Assembly: GCA_016705325.1 (NCBI GenBank)
Contig: JADIYJ010000008.1
Location: forward strand, 1 to 64,000
Reading direction: 5' to 3'
Source: Pseudomonadota bacterium
GTDB taxonomy: Bacteria; Pseudomonadota; Gammaproteobacteria; Steroidobacterales; Steroidobacteraceae
Length of the DNA: 64,000 nt
Both the position numbers and the translations under genes were made by a program. Within the stretch, counting starts at the first letter, position 1; the number at the start of each line of letters is the position of its first letter. Below the pieces are notes generated by a model. It was not told the origin of the DNA. It ran no database searches and worked only from the letters and a program-made list of their open reading frames with translations. Shown here in pieces: positions 1-8,448 of the stretch.

Positions 1-1
1 G

Positions 2-430
2 ATCGTCGTCTCGACAATCGCGAGGTTTAGTCCACGCGGATGCGCAGCAGTACCGCAAGGTCAGACAGCGCGCACGATTGCACGCGCATTGTTGCGGGCC
101 ATCGATGAGGCCAGTCCGCCACTTGCCCCGGCGGTCAGGCGGGACCTGCTACAGGTCCATGAAAGGCATCTTCAGGTCATCCGCGTGCGCAACAAGTTGC
201 TTCATGCGCACCCGTTCACAGCGGAAGATGGTTCACAGCGATTGAGTGCCGGTTGCCGACCGTGGTCAACGGAAGCAGTGGACGACGCTGCTCAGCACTT
301 CGAACGACTCCGCGAGTTGAAGACGGGCAGCATGACCGGAAGCGGGTGCATTGAAATGTCGGGCGCAAGCTTCTGCACCTGGCGCCAGCGCATGGGCACG
401 TTGGTCAGCGGGCTGACAAAGACACGTTGA
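2..430 (+). CDS. C-terminal fragment of an uncharacterised protein, cut by the window edge
   Basis: The reading frame is open from the first bases of the window, so the true start lies outside; a TTG at 89 is the first possible internal start. The translated part contains RNKLLHAHPFTAEDGSQRL followed by WSTEAVDDAAQHFERL, which looks like genuine coding sequence, but I cannot name the family. From about 310 onward the frame runs antisense to another plausible coding segment and loses protein-like character. The real gene probably ends, or was broken by rearrangement, near 310-330. No function can be assigned. Confidence 0.4.
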   Translation: MVVSTIARFSPRGCAAVPQGQTARTIARALLRAIDEASPPLAPAVRRDLLQVHERHLQVIRVRNKLLHAHPFTAEDGSQRLSAGCRPWSTEAVDDAAQHFERLRELKTGSMTGSGCIEMSGASFCTWRQRMGTLVSGLTKTR

Positions 431-684
431 TATTTCGACGCCAGTTGCGCCGCAGGAAGCAGGTCGGTGTCCTGGCCGACGTACACTTCGGTGTGGCCTT
501 TCTGCGCTTCGAGCAGCATGCAGAGCGCCATCATGGTGTCGACTTCCTTCTGCGTGACGCCGCGCTTTTCGCGATCGTCCGCGGGCAGGTAGCGCGGTAC
601 GGCGGCAACCACCAGGTCCAGGGCTTTACCTGCCAGGATCAGTTCCTGTGCATGGCCTTCGCGCAACACGTTGGCGAACGCCAA
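292..684 (-). CDS. Broken hypothetical gene facing an IS4 remnant
   Basis: Codons from about 585 down to 292 look coding (for example VTQKEVDTMMALCMLLEAQK, then QRVFVSPLTNVPMRWRQVQK). The first 30 or so codons (684 to about 590) are antisense to a recognisable IS4 transposase segment on the plus strand, so they are not the native N-terminus. The likeliest reading is a gene of unknown function whose 5' part was replaced by transposon sequence. Its 3' end also collides with the fragment entering from the left edge. I do not recognise the family. Confidence 0.35.
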   Translation of the reverse strand: MAFANVLREGHAQELILAGKALDLVVAAVPRYLPADDREKRGVTQKEVDTMMALCMLLEAQKGHTEVYVGQDTDLLPAAQLASKYQRVFVSPLTNVPMRWRQVQKLAPDISMHPLPVMLPVFNSRSRSKC

Positions 685-943
685 CGCGACGCGGGACTGG
701 CGGATCTACGCCGACTTCGCCCAGCGCCTGATTGGCATCGCCCGCGAGCTGTATGCCGACGAACCGTTCGGGGTCGATCTGAGCAACAGCGCCTACGCGC
801 TCGATTCGACGACCATCGACTTGTCCCTGTCGCTGTTTCCGTGGGCGCCGTTTCGAACGACCAAGGCGGCCGTGAAGCTGCACACGCTGCTCGATCTGCG
901 CGGCAATATCCCTTCGTTCATCCACATCAGCGACGGTAAGCTG
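589..943 (+). pseudogene. Internally deleted IS4-family transposase remnant
   Basis: Two pieces of one IS4/DUF4372-type transposase lie in different frames. Bases 589-669 encode VARYGGNHQVQ followed by QDQFLCMAFAQ, typical of the N-terminal region. Bases about 671-943 encode TRDWRIYADFAQ, then YALDSTTIDLSLSLFPWAPF and KAAVKLHTLLDLRGNIPSF, which surround the first catalytic Asp of the DDE domain. In full-length relatives about 40-50 residues separate the pieces; here they are joined at about 670 with a frame change. Everything after IHISDGKL, including the later DDE residues, is missing. The copy cannot be functional. Confidence 0.8.
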
Positions 944-1111
944 CGCGACCGCAATGGGGTCGCAACCCACGAGCCTCGGCTATCGGGTCGTCGCAGGCGC
1001 GTTCAAGGAGGTCGCAGCCCAGTAGTGCGACAGCGATTGCCAGTCACACGAGCCCAGCGTGAGCCGGGCTCTGTCGTTTGGGGAGTGGCAGTGATTGCGC
1101 TGTTGATTGGC

Positions 1112-1960
1112 CTAGAGTTCAATTCGCCGGCCGGTGTGGATCTCCTGCACACGATCGCCCATGGCGCGGCGCAGCACGTCGAACGCGGCCCCGCCGGTGC
1201 AGTGGCCGGTCCAGGTCGTCTCAATGCCGGCGGCGAGCACGGACCGGCCGATCTCGGCGACCGCGCGTTCACTCTCGGACATGCCGTGGAAGGGCGGGAG
1301 CTTCGCGAGGTGAAAGCCGCCGATCACGGCCTTGATGGGGACGCCGGGGAACGCCGCTGACGCGGTCTCGACCATGTTCAGCAAGCCGTTGTGCGAGCAG
1401 GCCGTGAGCACGACCAGTGCGTCGTGCTCACGGATCGCGACGACGACTTCGTGTCTGAAGTCGTCGGGAACGAGGGCGGAGTCCCGATTCAGGTACAGCC
1501 AGCGGTTGCCGGCGGGTCGCGGGTGCCGGCCTCTGATGTTGGGCAGCACGAACACGTCCGGGAGCACTGCGGTGCGTTCGTGCGCGAAGTGGAAGCGATG
1601 CGCGTGCTGCGCGAGCAGTGCCTGGTCGAGTCCGATGTATCTCCTGACGAAGCCGAGCAGCTTCACGGTCGGGTCGCCGTCCGGCGCGGCGCCGAGGTAG
1701 ATCGGCGCGTGGTGGTTCAGCTCGAGGAAGCGGCGCAGTCCGCCGCCGTGGTCGTAATGATGGTGAGACAGGATCGCCACGTCGATTGCAGCAATGTCGA
1801 CCGACAGACGCTCCGCGTTGCGGGCGAAGGCGTCCGAGGCGCCCATGTCGATGAGGATGTGGCGGCCGTTCAGCTCGACGCACAGTGACAGACCCCATTC
1901 GGCGGTGAGCTCGTGGTCGTCGGGGCTCGGGCGGTTGTCGATCAGGGTGGTGATCTGCAA
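1112..1960 (-). CDS. MBL-fold metallohydrolase (dihydropterin synthase-like subgroup)
   Basis: A 282-residue metallo-beta-lactamase-fold protein. The metal-binding signature SHHHYDHGGG is at about residues 65-75, and further ligands are plausible in TACSHNG and in the C-terminal WTGHCTG. Length and these motifs resemble the subgroup annotated as 7,8-dihydropterin-6-methyl-4-(beta-D-ribofuranosyl)aminobenzene-5'-phosphate synthase, a common annotation for soluble MBL proteins of unknown substrate in bacteria. There is no signal peptide, so it should be cytoplasmic. It stands alone between transposon scraps, so context gives no clue to substrate. The fold is certain; the reaction is not. Confidence 0.8.
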   Translation of the reverse strand: MQITTLIDNRPSPDDHELTAEWGLSLCVELNGRHILIDMGASDAFARNAERLSVDIAAIDVAILSHHHYDHGGGLRRFLELNHHAPIYLGAAPDGDPTVKLLGFVRRYIGLDQALLAQHAHRFHFAHERTAVLPDVFVLPNIRGRHPRPAGNRWLYLNRDSALVPDDFRHEVVVAIREHDALVVLTACSHNGLLNMVETASAAFPGVPIKAVIGGFHLAKLPPFHGMSESERAVAEIGRSVLAAGIETTWTGHCTGGAAFDVLRRAMGDRVQEIHTGRRIEL

Positions 1961-2295
1961 GGTGAGTTGCTCACGGAGCGGGAGATGTCCGCGTCCGACA
2001 TCGGTGCTGGCCTCAGGTCGTCAGGGATGCGGGTCGCTGGCTCGATTAGAGGACTGCGCGGAGGGGCCGTCAATTCGGGATGCTGACGGGCCTTCCATTC
2101 GCATGTGCGTGACCGCGGCGGAAATCGAGGACGCTCGGCAGTTCGTACGCCAGTACAGGCTGTCCCGACGTTATGCGGCCGCTCACGTGTAACCACCTGA
2201 TCGGCCTCTGAAAAGCACGCTTGCGGCGATGTTGACGATTTCACGTTCGGAGCATGTCATCGTCGCCCCCGGAGTAGACGCCTGGGGCTCGGACG
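1961..2295. other. Gene-free stretch between MBL hydrolase and IS4 scrap
   Basis: About 335 bases with no frame that looks like a protein on either strand and no clear hairpin terminator. The minus-strand hydrolase promoter should lie at its left edge. Nothing else is recognised. Confidence 0.4.
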
Positions 2296-2448
2296 ATGCA
2301 TACGGGCAAGCTGCTGTTCGCCCAACTGATGGAACACCTCCCGCCGATGGGTGCATTCCGGTCACATGGTTTACACGTCATTCCGGACGCATGGATTACA
2401 GATCCTTCCGGAGACATCGGCAGGCTTCGGAGTCTCAAGGGCGTTTGA
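2296..2448 (+). pseudogene. N-terminal scrap of a second IS4-family transposase
   Basis: A 50-codon frame opens with MHTGKLLFAQLMEHLP, the usual first residues of the DUF4372-type N-terminus of IS4-family transposases. After this the sequence no longer matches and soon stops. It lies about 1.35 kb downstream of the internally deleted IS4 copy at 589-943 and in the same orientation. It may be a separate insertion or the displaced 5' end of the same element. Confidence 0.55.
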
Positions 2449-2479
2449 CGCCCGGCATATTTGTAGTGACATTTAATCC

Positions 2480-2761
2480 ATGCGCATCACGTGTGACCCG
2501 TTGCAGCGGCAGCGTACGCTGGCAGAGCGGGGTCTCGACATGCGCAGGGCGAAGGAGGTCTTCGCGGGCGTTCATTTCACCCGCGACGATGACCGCTTCG
2601 ACTGCGGTGAGCCTCGATTTGTGACGGTCGGGATGCTCGATTCACGATTGGTTGTATTCGTCTGGACACCGCGCGGTTCGGCCAGGCGCATCATCAGCAT
2701 GAGGCATTGTCATGAGCGCGAAGCGAAAAGGCTCCGTCCGTACTTCAATCGTGACGAGTGA
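2480..2761 (+). CDS. brnT: BrnT-family toxin (type II toxin-antitoxin ribonuclease)
   Basis: A 93-residue protein with the BrnT layout: an N-terminal segment with LAERGLDMRRAKEVFAG, a central DDDRFDCGEPRFVTVGMLD, a core strand RLVVFVWTPRG, then RRIISMRHCHEREAKRL. BrnT toxins are RelE-fold ribonucleases that inhibit translation and are neutralised by BrnA. The start is ATG at 2480. The gene overlaps brnA by 50 bases, as expected when toxin precedes antitoxin. In characterised systems the BrnT/BrnA complex represses its own promoter; I did not identify an operator. The toxin looks intact. Confidence 0.85.
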   Translation: MRITCDPLQRQRTLAERGLDMRRAKEVFAGVHFTRDDDRFDCGEPRFVTVGMLDSRLVVFVWTPRGSARRIISMRHCHEREAKRLRPYFNRDE

Positions 2762-2987
2762 GCCGCCGGAAATTACCGACGAGTGGATCGCAGGTGCCGA
2801 CTTGTACCGGGGCGAAAAGCTGGTTCGCCGAGGGCGCCCGAAGTTGCAGCATCCACGCAGACTGCTGTCGCTGCGATTGCCGCCGGAAGTGATCGCCAAG
2901 TGGAAGGCGACGGGTCCTGGCTGGCAGACGCGAATGGCCGAGGTACTGGAGAAGTCGACTCCCAAGTCACGTCGGTCCTCTGGCTGA
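2712..2987 (+). CDS. brnA: BrnA-family antitoxin
   Basis: A 91-residue protein overlapping the end of brnT. Features typical of BrnA are the EITDEWIAGADLYRGEKLV segment, a basic RRGRPKLQHP linker, and a C-terminal ribbon-helix-helix-like section LLSLRLPPEVIAKWKATGPG followed by WQTRMAEVLEK. BrnA binds and neutralises BrnT and represses the operon by DNA binding. The module sits between transposon scraps and a long gene-free stretch, as mobile toxin-antitoxin pairs often do. Confidence 0.85.
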   Translation: MSAKRKGSVRTSIVTSEPPEITDEWIAGADLYRGEKLVRRGRPKLQHPRRLLSLRLPPEVIAKWKATGPGWQTRMAEVLEKSTPKSRRSSG

Positions 2988-3716
2988 CAGCATGCTGCGG
3001 TGTGGACGAGTCGAGCCAACGAAAACGTGTCGGCGAACCGCCCGGAACCAGTTCGGTCGCGATTTGCGCAACGCGTTGAACCGGATCGGTTTCCAAAGTA
3101 CACACTCAGGAATTCAGGATTCCGGTTCGGTATGGGCTCGGTCGGACCCCCCAGCATCCGCATTCGCCCCAGCCGACGCAGGAACACGAGGCGCCGTAGC
3201 CACCGGATCACCACCCAGCCACGCGGCCTCGCACGCGGACTCGGTGCGAAAGTCGATATCGCGGGGAATGACTGCAATGTCAGACGATGTCTGCATTTGG
3301 AAGTCCGTCCCCGCCTTTCGTCCGGGGACGTGCTGCTTCGAAAGCAGGGCCCGCGGCCGGAAGACTCAAGCGTCGCAGGCGGACTGTGAACAGGCGTTGA
3401 AGTTTGTCCAGGACGTGGTCAATCCTTGACGCCGGCAACGGCGAGAACGGCGCGACGCCATGCGCAAGGCGGGCCATTCCGTCGGCGGGGCCAGTGTGCA
3501 ATCTGTGACGCGTTGCACGAATATGTCAGTTGATCTGCCAAGCCCGCTCTTGTACCGCAGGTGATCAAGGGCCACGCTACCAACGTGGGCTGACCCGCAA
3601 CGCGCAGAGCGCTGGCGAATTGCAGTGGCCGTTGCGCGCGCATCGGATGCCCCGGACCCGGGGTCGGGTTCGACGATGCGACAGAAGCCGGCGCCGGGAG
3701 TACGGGGTGAACACCG
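2988..3716. other. Long gene-free stretch upstream of the diguanylate cyclase
   Basis: About 730 bases in which open frames on both strands have low protein-like character and no recognisable domain. It contains CTGTGAC (3503-3509) and ACGAATATGTCAG (3517-3529), an arrangement repeated near 57750. It may hold the decayed remains of a gene and the promoter of the downstream cyclase. Confidence 0.4.
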
Positions 3717-4658
3717 ATGCTCAACATGGATCCGATAGTGCTGCGCACTGCGCTGGCGCAGCTGGAACACGCCACGCAGGACTATGTCGAGTGGCACGCA
3801 AACCTGCTGCGCGAAATCGTCTGCGGGCTGCCGCTTGATTTGAACGATCTGGCGGAAGACGCTCACCTCAATTGCCGGTTTGGCCGGTGGTATTACCAGC
3901 AGGCATCGGCCGAGTTGCGGGCAATACCGGCGTTCATGGCGGTCGGCTCGGAGCATGAGCGCCTGCATCGGATCGCCGCACGCGTGCTGCGGGAGGTGGC
4001 GGCGGATGAGTCCATCGTTCGTGAGGATTTCGAGGCACTGCTGGCCGTGTGCACGCAGCTGCGCCTCGGGCTCGACGCGCTGCGACACGAGATCGAGTGC
4101 ACGCTGCGCAACCGCGACGCACTGACCGGTGCTTACAATCGCGCCGAGATGCTGCGGGAGCTGCGTGAGTGGCATGAGATGGCGAAACGGCACGTGCAGA
4201 CGTGCTGCCTCGTCTTCATGGACCTCGATCGCTTCAAGGACATCAACGACCGCTGCGGCCATCACGTGGGCGACGAGATCCTGGCCGGCGCGGTTCGATT
4301 GCTGGCCCAGTACCTGCGGCCCTATGACAAGGTGTTTCGCTACGGCGGCGACGAGTTCCTGATTGCGTTACCCGGGACGGATCTCGCGCTTGGGCAGGCG
4401 GTGATCAAGCGCATCCGCGAAACTCTCGCGTCCCGATCGTTGGCCAGCGGTCCCGACGGCACCGCACTTCGGGTGACGGCGTCGTTCGGGCTCGCGTTAC
4501 TCGATCCGGAGGTCAGTGTAGAGGATTCCATCGAACGCGCCGACCAGGCCTTGCTGCTGGCCAAGACGGCTGGGCGCAACCGCGGTATCAGCTGGGATGA
4601 GAACGTCACGACGAGCGCGCGATTGCCGCGCCTGCGGATCGAGGGGGTCACGGAATAG
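3717..4658 (+). CDS. Zinc-binding (CZB) diguanylate cyclase, DgcZ-like
   Basis: A 313-residue cytoplasmic protein. Residues about 10-125 form a CZB (chemoreceptor zinc-binding) domain with the expected ligands H27, C53 (in HLNCRFGRWYY), H80 and H84, close to the positions known in E. coli DgcZ. Residues about 130-290 are a GGDEF domain with an intact RYGGDEF active site. An RPYD motif five residues before it fits the RxxD inhibitory I-site. The protein should make cyclic di-GMP and be restrained by zinc and by product. The start is ATG at 3717; ATG at 3726 is possible. A GntR regulator follows after 78 bases. Confidence 0.88.
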   Translation: MLNMDPIVLRTALAQLEHATQDYVEWHANLLREIVCGLPLDLNDLAEDAHLNCRFGRWYYQQASAELRAIPAFMAVGSEHERLHRIAARVLREVAADESIVREDFEALLAVCTQLRLGLDALRHEIECTLRNRDALTGAYNRAEMLRELREWHEMAKRHVQTCCLVFMDLDRFKDINDRCGHHVGDEILAGAVRLLAQYLRPYDKVFRYGGDEFLIALPGTDLALGQAVIKRIRETLASRSLASGPDGTALRVTASFGLALLDPEVSVEDSIERADQALLLAKTAGRNRGISWDENVTTSARLPRLRIEGVTE

Positions 4659-4736
4659 TTCGTTGCGGGTGCCGGCCGCGGCGACGCAGCCGCGTTCGGC
4701 GTGGACAGCTTGTGAAGCCATTTGAGGTGACAGCGC

Positions 4737-5180
4737 ATGGAAGAATACTGGGCCACGCGGACGGGCCGGTGGCGACGGGCGATGCATGATCGCGCGGGAC
4801 CGTCGCTGGCGGAGCGGCTGCAGCAGGTGATCCGCCAGGACGTGGAAGCGGGGCAGTTGCCGGCGGGGGCGTTGTTGCCGACGAGCGAACGCGTTGCGGC
4901 TGAACTGGCCATCGAACCGGCGGACGTGCGCGCGGCGTATGCGTGCCTGCTCGCAGACGGGTTGCTCGAAGAACGCGTGGACGGCGTGCTCTGCATTGCG
5001 AGCCAGGGGCGTGAGACGACGGTCGGGGATGCGACACAGATCCGCTTCGAGGCGGCACTGCTCAAAGCGGTGCGTGAAGCGGCGGCCCGCGGGCTGTCGA
5101 GTGCCGAGGCCACCGGGATGTTCAAGGCGGCCGTGATCCGCCTGCAAGCGATGGAGCGGCCGAAGAAGCCGCGGGAGTGA
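4737..5180 (+). CDS. GntR-family transcriptional regulator, short YtrA type
   Basis: A 147-residue protein. Residues about 22-95 form a GntR winged helix-turn-helix: LAERLQQVIRQDVEAGQLP, then LLPTSERVAAELAIEPADVR and an AYACLLADGLLEERV wing. The remaining 50 residues are too short for a FadR- or HutC-type effector domain, which fits the small YtrA subgroup. Such regulators usually control an adjacent transporter or stress operon, but none is present, so the target is unknown. An internal ATG at codon 16 is an alternative start. Confidence 0.75.
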   Translation: MEEYWATRTGRWRRAMHDRAGPSLAERLQQVIRQDVEAGQLPAGALLPTSERVAAELAIEPADVRAAYACLLADGLLEERVDGVLCIASQGRETTVGDATQIRFEAALLKAVREAAARGLSSAEATGMFKAAVIRLQAMERPKKPRE

Positions 5181-5199
5181 GTCCCGGCGTTGGTCGGAT

Positions 5200-5454
5200 G
5201 TGCGTGCCGCGATTCTGTGGATCTGGAAGAATATCGATGGGCACGAACAGGAAGCTTCGGCAGGCGCTGATGGCAACCTCATGCTGTGCGAGGGCGTCGA
5301 GATGCTCGACGATCGCGCCAACCTGGAGCTGATCCGCAATCCCTTCATGCAGGCCGTCGAGTTCCGCGGTGGCAAGGGCGCGAAGATATGCGATTATTGC
5401 CACGGCTCCGTGGCCAATGCTCCTGCCGAGCGCAAGCCGGCCGCGGGCAGCTGA
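5200..5454 (+). CDS. Small hypothetical protein with a CxxC motif
   Basis: A possible 84-residue protein from GTG at 5200, or a 57-residue protein from ATG at 5281. Codons from 5281 onward have the G/C-rich third positions of neighbouring genes and encode LELIRNPFMQAVEFRGGKGA followed by KICDYCHG. The CDYC pair could bind a metal, but no family is recognised. It lies between the GntR regulator and the CBS protein in the same orientation. An antisense frame covers the same bases and looks less protein-like. Confidence 0.35.
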   Translation: MRAAILWIWKNIDGHEQEASAGADGNLMLCEGVEMLDDRANLELIRNPFMQAVEFRGGKGAKICDYCHGSVANAPAERKPAAGS

Positions 5455-5489
5455 CCGTGGGCACTGGATCGCTGCGACCGAGGCAAGTC

Positions 5490-6188
5490 ATGCAGAGAGA
5501 GCGCATTCGACGCATCATGAGCGAGGCCGTGCTGTCGATCGGTGTTCATGAGCCGGTTTCCGAGGCGCTGCGTCTGTTCGCCGAATATCCTGTGCATCAC
5601 CTGCCCGTAGTCGATCAGTCAGGACTCATCGGCATGTTGAGCTCGGCCGACATGCTCAAGCTGCAGCATTTCATGCCCAAGTCCGACACGCGGGAGGCCG
5701 CAACCCTGTTGAACGATCGATTCCGGATTGAGTCGATGATGCGTCGGCCCGTTATCTCGGCAAGACAGGACGACACCATTGCCGATGCGGCGGCTTCCAT
5801 GGCAACTCACGGTGTGCATGCGTTGCCAGTCGTCAACGAAGACAATCACCTGGTGGGGATCGTCACGACCACCGACATCGTGGCAGCGCTGCTGCATGGC
5901 ATCGGACCCAGGCCCGCGTCAGGACAGCACGCCGCAAGACTCCAACCGACCGAGCTCGAGGTGCGCCACGCAATCGAAGCGGCCGAGTCCGCGACATTGA
6001 ATGGGACCGATGCCGACGGGATTGCAGCCTGGGCGTTGTACCTGCACGAACGGAACGCACGGCTGGAGGAGTTGCGCCAGGATGTGGCTCGTTACCTGCG
6101 CAGCGGGCAGGACGAACAACTGCACGCGCGTCTCCTGCAGGTCCTCGACCGGCTCGATAGCCACGCTGAACTCGCGACCCGGCCATGA
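5490..6188 (+). CDS. Tandem CBS-domain protein
   Basis: A 232-residue cytoplasmic protein with two CBS repeats. The first (residues about 8-65) includes EYPVHHLPVVDQSGLIGMLS; the second (about 80-135) includes THGVHALPVVNEDNHLVGIV. A C-terminal helical region of about 90 residues is rich in Glu, Arg and Ala and may form a coiled coil. CBS pairs bind adenosine nucleotides, but no catalytic partner domain is present. The chosen start, ATG at 5490, is the one from which the CBS fold begins naturally. The stop overlaps the start of the following peptidase gene by four bases (ATGA), suggesting translational coupling. Confidence 0.8.
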   Translation: MQRERIRRIMSEAVLSIGVHEPVSEALRLFAEYPVHHLPVVDQSGLIGMLSSADMLKLQHFMPKSDTREAATLLNDRFRIESMMRRPVISARQDDTIADAAASMATHGVHALPVVNEDNHLVGIVTTTDIVAALLHGIGPRPASGQHAARLQPTELEVRHAIEAAESATLNGTDADGIAAWALYLHERNARLEELRQDVARYLRSGQDEQLHARLLQVLDRLDSHAELATRP

Positions 6189-8374
6189 AAGACACCCGAC
6201 GGTACCGGCGGTCTTTGCGACGGCGTTCGCTGGCCGGTGTCCTCCTTGCCGCGGCCTTGGCCTGCGGTCCGTGTGTCGCTGCAGGCGCAGGAGACCCGCC
6301 GGCAGGCGCTCCCACCGGGGTGGTCGCTCCACCGGTCGCGAGCGTCAAGCCGTTCACGGTCACGTCGCCGCATGGCAACAGGGTCGACAACTACTACTGG
6401 TTGCGTGACGACTCGCGCCGGAGTCCCGCGGTGCTGGCGTACCTGGACGCCGAGAATGCCTACGCGAACGCGATGCTGGCGCACTTGGAGCCCCTGAAGC
6501 AGCGGCTCTATGACGAGATCGTCGGCCGCATCGCGCAGGACGACTCTTCGGTGCCCTATCGGGACAATGGCTGGTGGTACTACCGCCGTTTCGAGGCCGG
6601 CCAGGAGTACCCCGTCTACGCGCGACGCAAGGGAGCAATGACGGAACCCGAGCAGGTCCTGCTGGACGTGCCGCAACTGGCCACGGGCAAGGAGTTCTAC
6701 GAGGTGCCCGGGCGTGAGGTTGCACCGGACGACACCACGCTCGCCTACACCGAAGACACGACGGGCCGGCGGCAGCACACGCTCCGGTTCAAGAGTCTCG
6801 TCGACGGCAGGCAGTTCGCGGACACAGTCGCGAACGTCGAAGCGGACATCGCGTGGACAGCCGACAGCCGCGCCGTACTCTATATCGAAAAGGATCCGAT
6901 CACGCTGCTGGGGCTCAAGGTGCGCAAGCACGTCCTGGGAACGGACCCCAGGCTGGATCCCGTCGTGTACCAGCAGGACGATCCCAGCTTCTACACCAGC
7001 GTCTACAGGACCAGCGACGACCGTTTCATCGTCGTCTACGCCCAGAGCACGGTGTCGTCGGAGATGCGCATCGCCGACGCCGCCGATCCTGAGTTGCGCT
7101 TCCGTGTGTTCCTGCCGCGCGAGCGGGATCATGAGTACCAGGCCGACCACGTGGACGGGCGCTGGGTCATTCGTACCAACTGGCAGGCCAGGAACTTCCG
7201 GTTGATGGAGGCGAGGGACGGCGCCGAGAACGACCGGTCGAAGTGGGCCGAGATCCTGCCGCACCGGGACGATGCGTTCGTCGAGAACTTTGCGGTGTTC
7301 AGGACCTTCCTGGCCGTCGGCGAACGCGCGGGCGGCCTGAGCAGGATCCGCATCCGGCCGTGGTCGGGCGGCAGGGACTCGTTCATCGCCGCCGACGATC
7401 CGACGTATACGTTTGCCCTGGGCGACAACCACGACGTCGACACGAACCTGGTCCGCTACACCTACGAATCCCTGGCCACGCCGCGGTCGACGTTCGACTT
7501 CAACGTGCACACGGGCGAGCGCACCCTGCTCAAGCGCCAGCCGGTGCCGGGTCGCTTTGACGCCGCGCAGTATGCGACCGAATTCGTCTGGGCCACGGCG
7601 CGCGACGGCGCGAAGATTCCCGTCTCCCTCGTCTATCGCAAGGGCAGCAAGCGCGACGGCACGGCGCCAGTGCTGCAGTACGCGTATGGATCCTACGGCT
7701 CGTCGTCGGACCCGTGGTTCCAGGTGGAGGCCCTGTCGCTGATTGACCGCGGCTTCACCTTCGCAATCGCGCACGTGCGTGGCGGGCAGGAAATGGGACG
7801 CGCCTGGTACGAGGACGGCAAGCTGCTGAAGAAGCAGAACACCTTCAGCGATTTCGTCGATGTCACGCGCCATCTCGTGCGAGAGCGCTACGCCGACCCA
7901 CAGCGGGTGTTTGCAGACGGGGGGAGCGCCGGTGGCCTGCTCATGGGCGTGATCGCCAACCAGGCGCCGCGGGACTACCGGGGCATCGTCGCGGAGGTTC
8001 CGTTCGTCGACGCGGTCACCACCATGCTCGACGAGACCATCCCGCTGACCAGCAACGAGTTCGACGAGTGGGGCAACCCGCAGCAGAAGGACTACTACGA
8101 CTACATGCTCCGCTATTCGCCGTACGACAACGTCGCGCGCCAGGAGTACCCGGCGATGCTGGTGACGACCAGCCTGTGGGACAGTCAGGTGCAGTACTAC
8201 GAGCCCGCCAAGTGGGTCGCGCGGCTGCGGGCTACGAAGACGGGCGGCCAGCCGCTCCTGTTCCGCACGACGATGGCGGCCGGCCACGGCGGCAAGTCGG
8301 GTCGCTACCAGCAGTACGCTGACATCGCCGAGGTCTATTCGTTCATTCTCGACCAGGCGGGTATTCACGACTGA
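6185..8374 (+). CDS. ptrB: Oligopeptidase B, S9A family, exported
   Basis: A 729-residue serine peptidase of the prolyl-oligopeptidase family. Residues 1-33 are a basic stretch plus hydrophobic core typical of a signal peptide, so it probably acts in the periplasm. A beta-propeller region follows from about 70. The catalytic domain carries DGGSAGGLLMG (nucleophile serine), DSQVQYYEPAKW (Asp) and AAGHGGKSGR (His). Oligopeptidase B cleaves short peptides after basic residues. The first codon overlaps the CBS gene stop. Length and motifs are complete. Confidence 0.9.
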   Translation: MKDTRRYRRSLRRRSLAGVLLAAALACGPCVAAGAGDPPAGAPTGVVAPPVASVKPFTVTSPHGNRVDNYYWLRDDSRRSPAVLAYLDAENAYANAMLAHLEPLKQRLYDEIVGRIAQDDSSVPYRDNGWWYYRRFEAGQEYPVYARRKGAMTEPEQVLLDVPQLATGKEFYEVPGREVAPDDTTLAYTEDTTGRRQHTLRFKSLVDGRQFADTVANVEADIAWTADSRAVLYIEKDPITLLGLKVRKHVLGTDPRLDPVVYQQDDPSFYTSVYRTSDDRFIVVYAQSTVSSEMRIADAADPELRFRVFLPRERDHEYQADHVDGRWVIRTNWQARNFRLMEARDGAENDRSKWAEILPHRDDAFVENFAVFRTFLAVGERAGGLSRIRIRPWSGGRDSFIAADDPTYTFALGDNHDVDTNLVRYTYESLATPRSTFDFNVHTGERTLLKRQPVPGRFDAAQYATEFVWATARDGAKIPVSLVYRKGSKRDGTAPVLQYAYGSYGSSSDPWFQVEALSLIDRGFTFAIAHVRGGQEMGRAWYEDGKLLKKQNTFSDFVDVTRHLVRERYADPQRVFADGGSAGGLLMGVIANQAPRDYRGIVAEVPFVDAVTTMLDETIPLTSNEFDEWGNPQQKDYYDYMLRYSPYDNVARQEYPAMLVTTSLWDSQVQYYEPAKWVARLRATKTGGQPLLFRTTMAAGHGGKSGRYQQYADIAEVYSFILDQAGIHD

Positions 8375-8448
8375 CGGGGCCGCCAGAAAGTGCATTCCGT
8401 ATGGCGCCCGTCTGCTGCTGCGAGCGCGCCGTGCCGGGCGCGGCAACG

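Noticed and set aside
1050..1071. GAGCCC/GGGCTC hairpin as a terminator for the MBL gene
   Set aside because: The loop is ten bases and no T-tract follows on the minus strand, the direction in which it would have to act.
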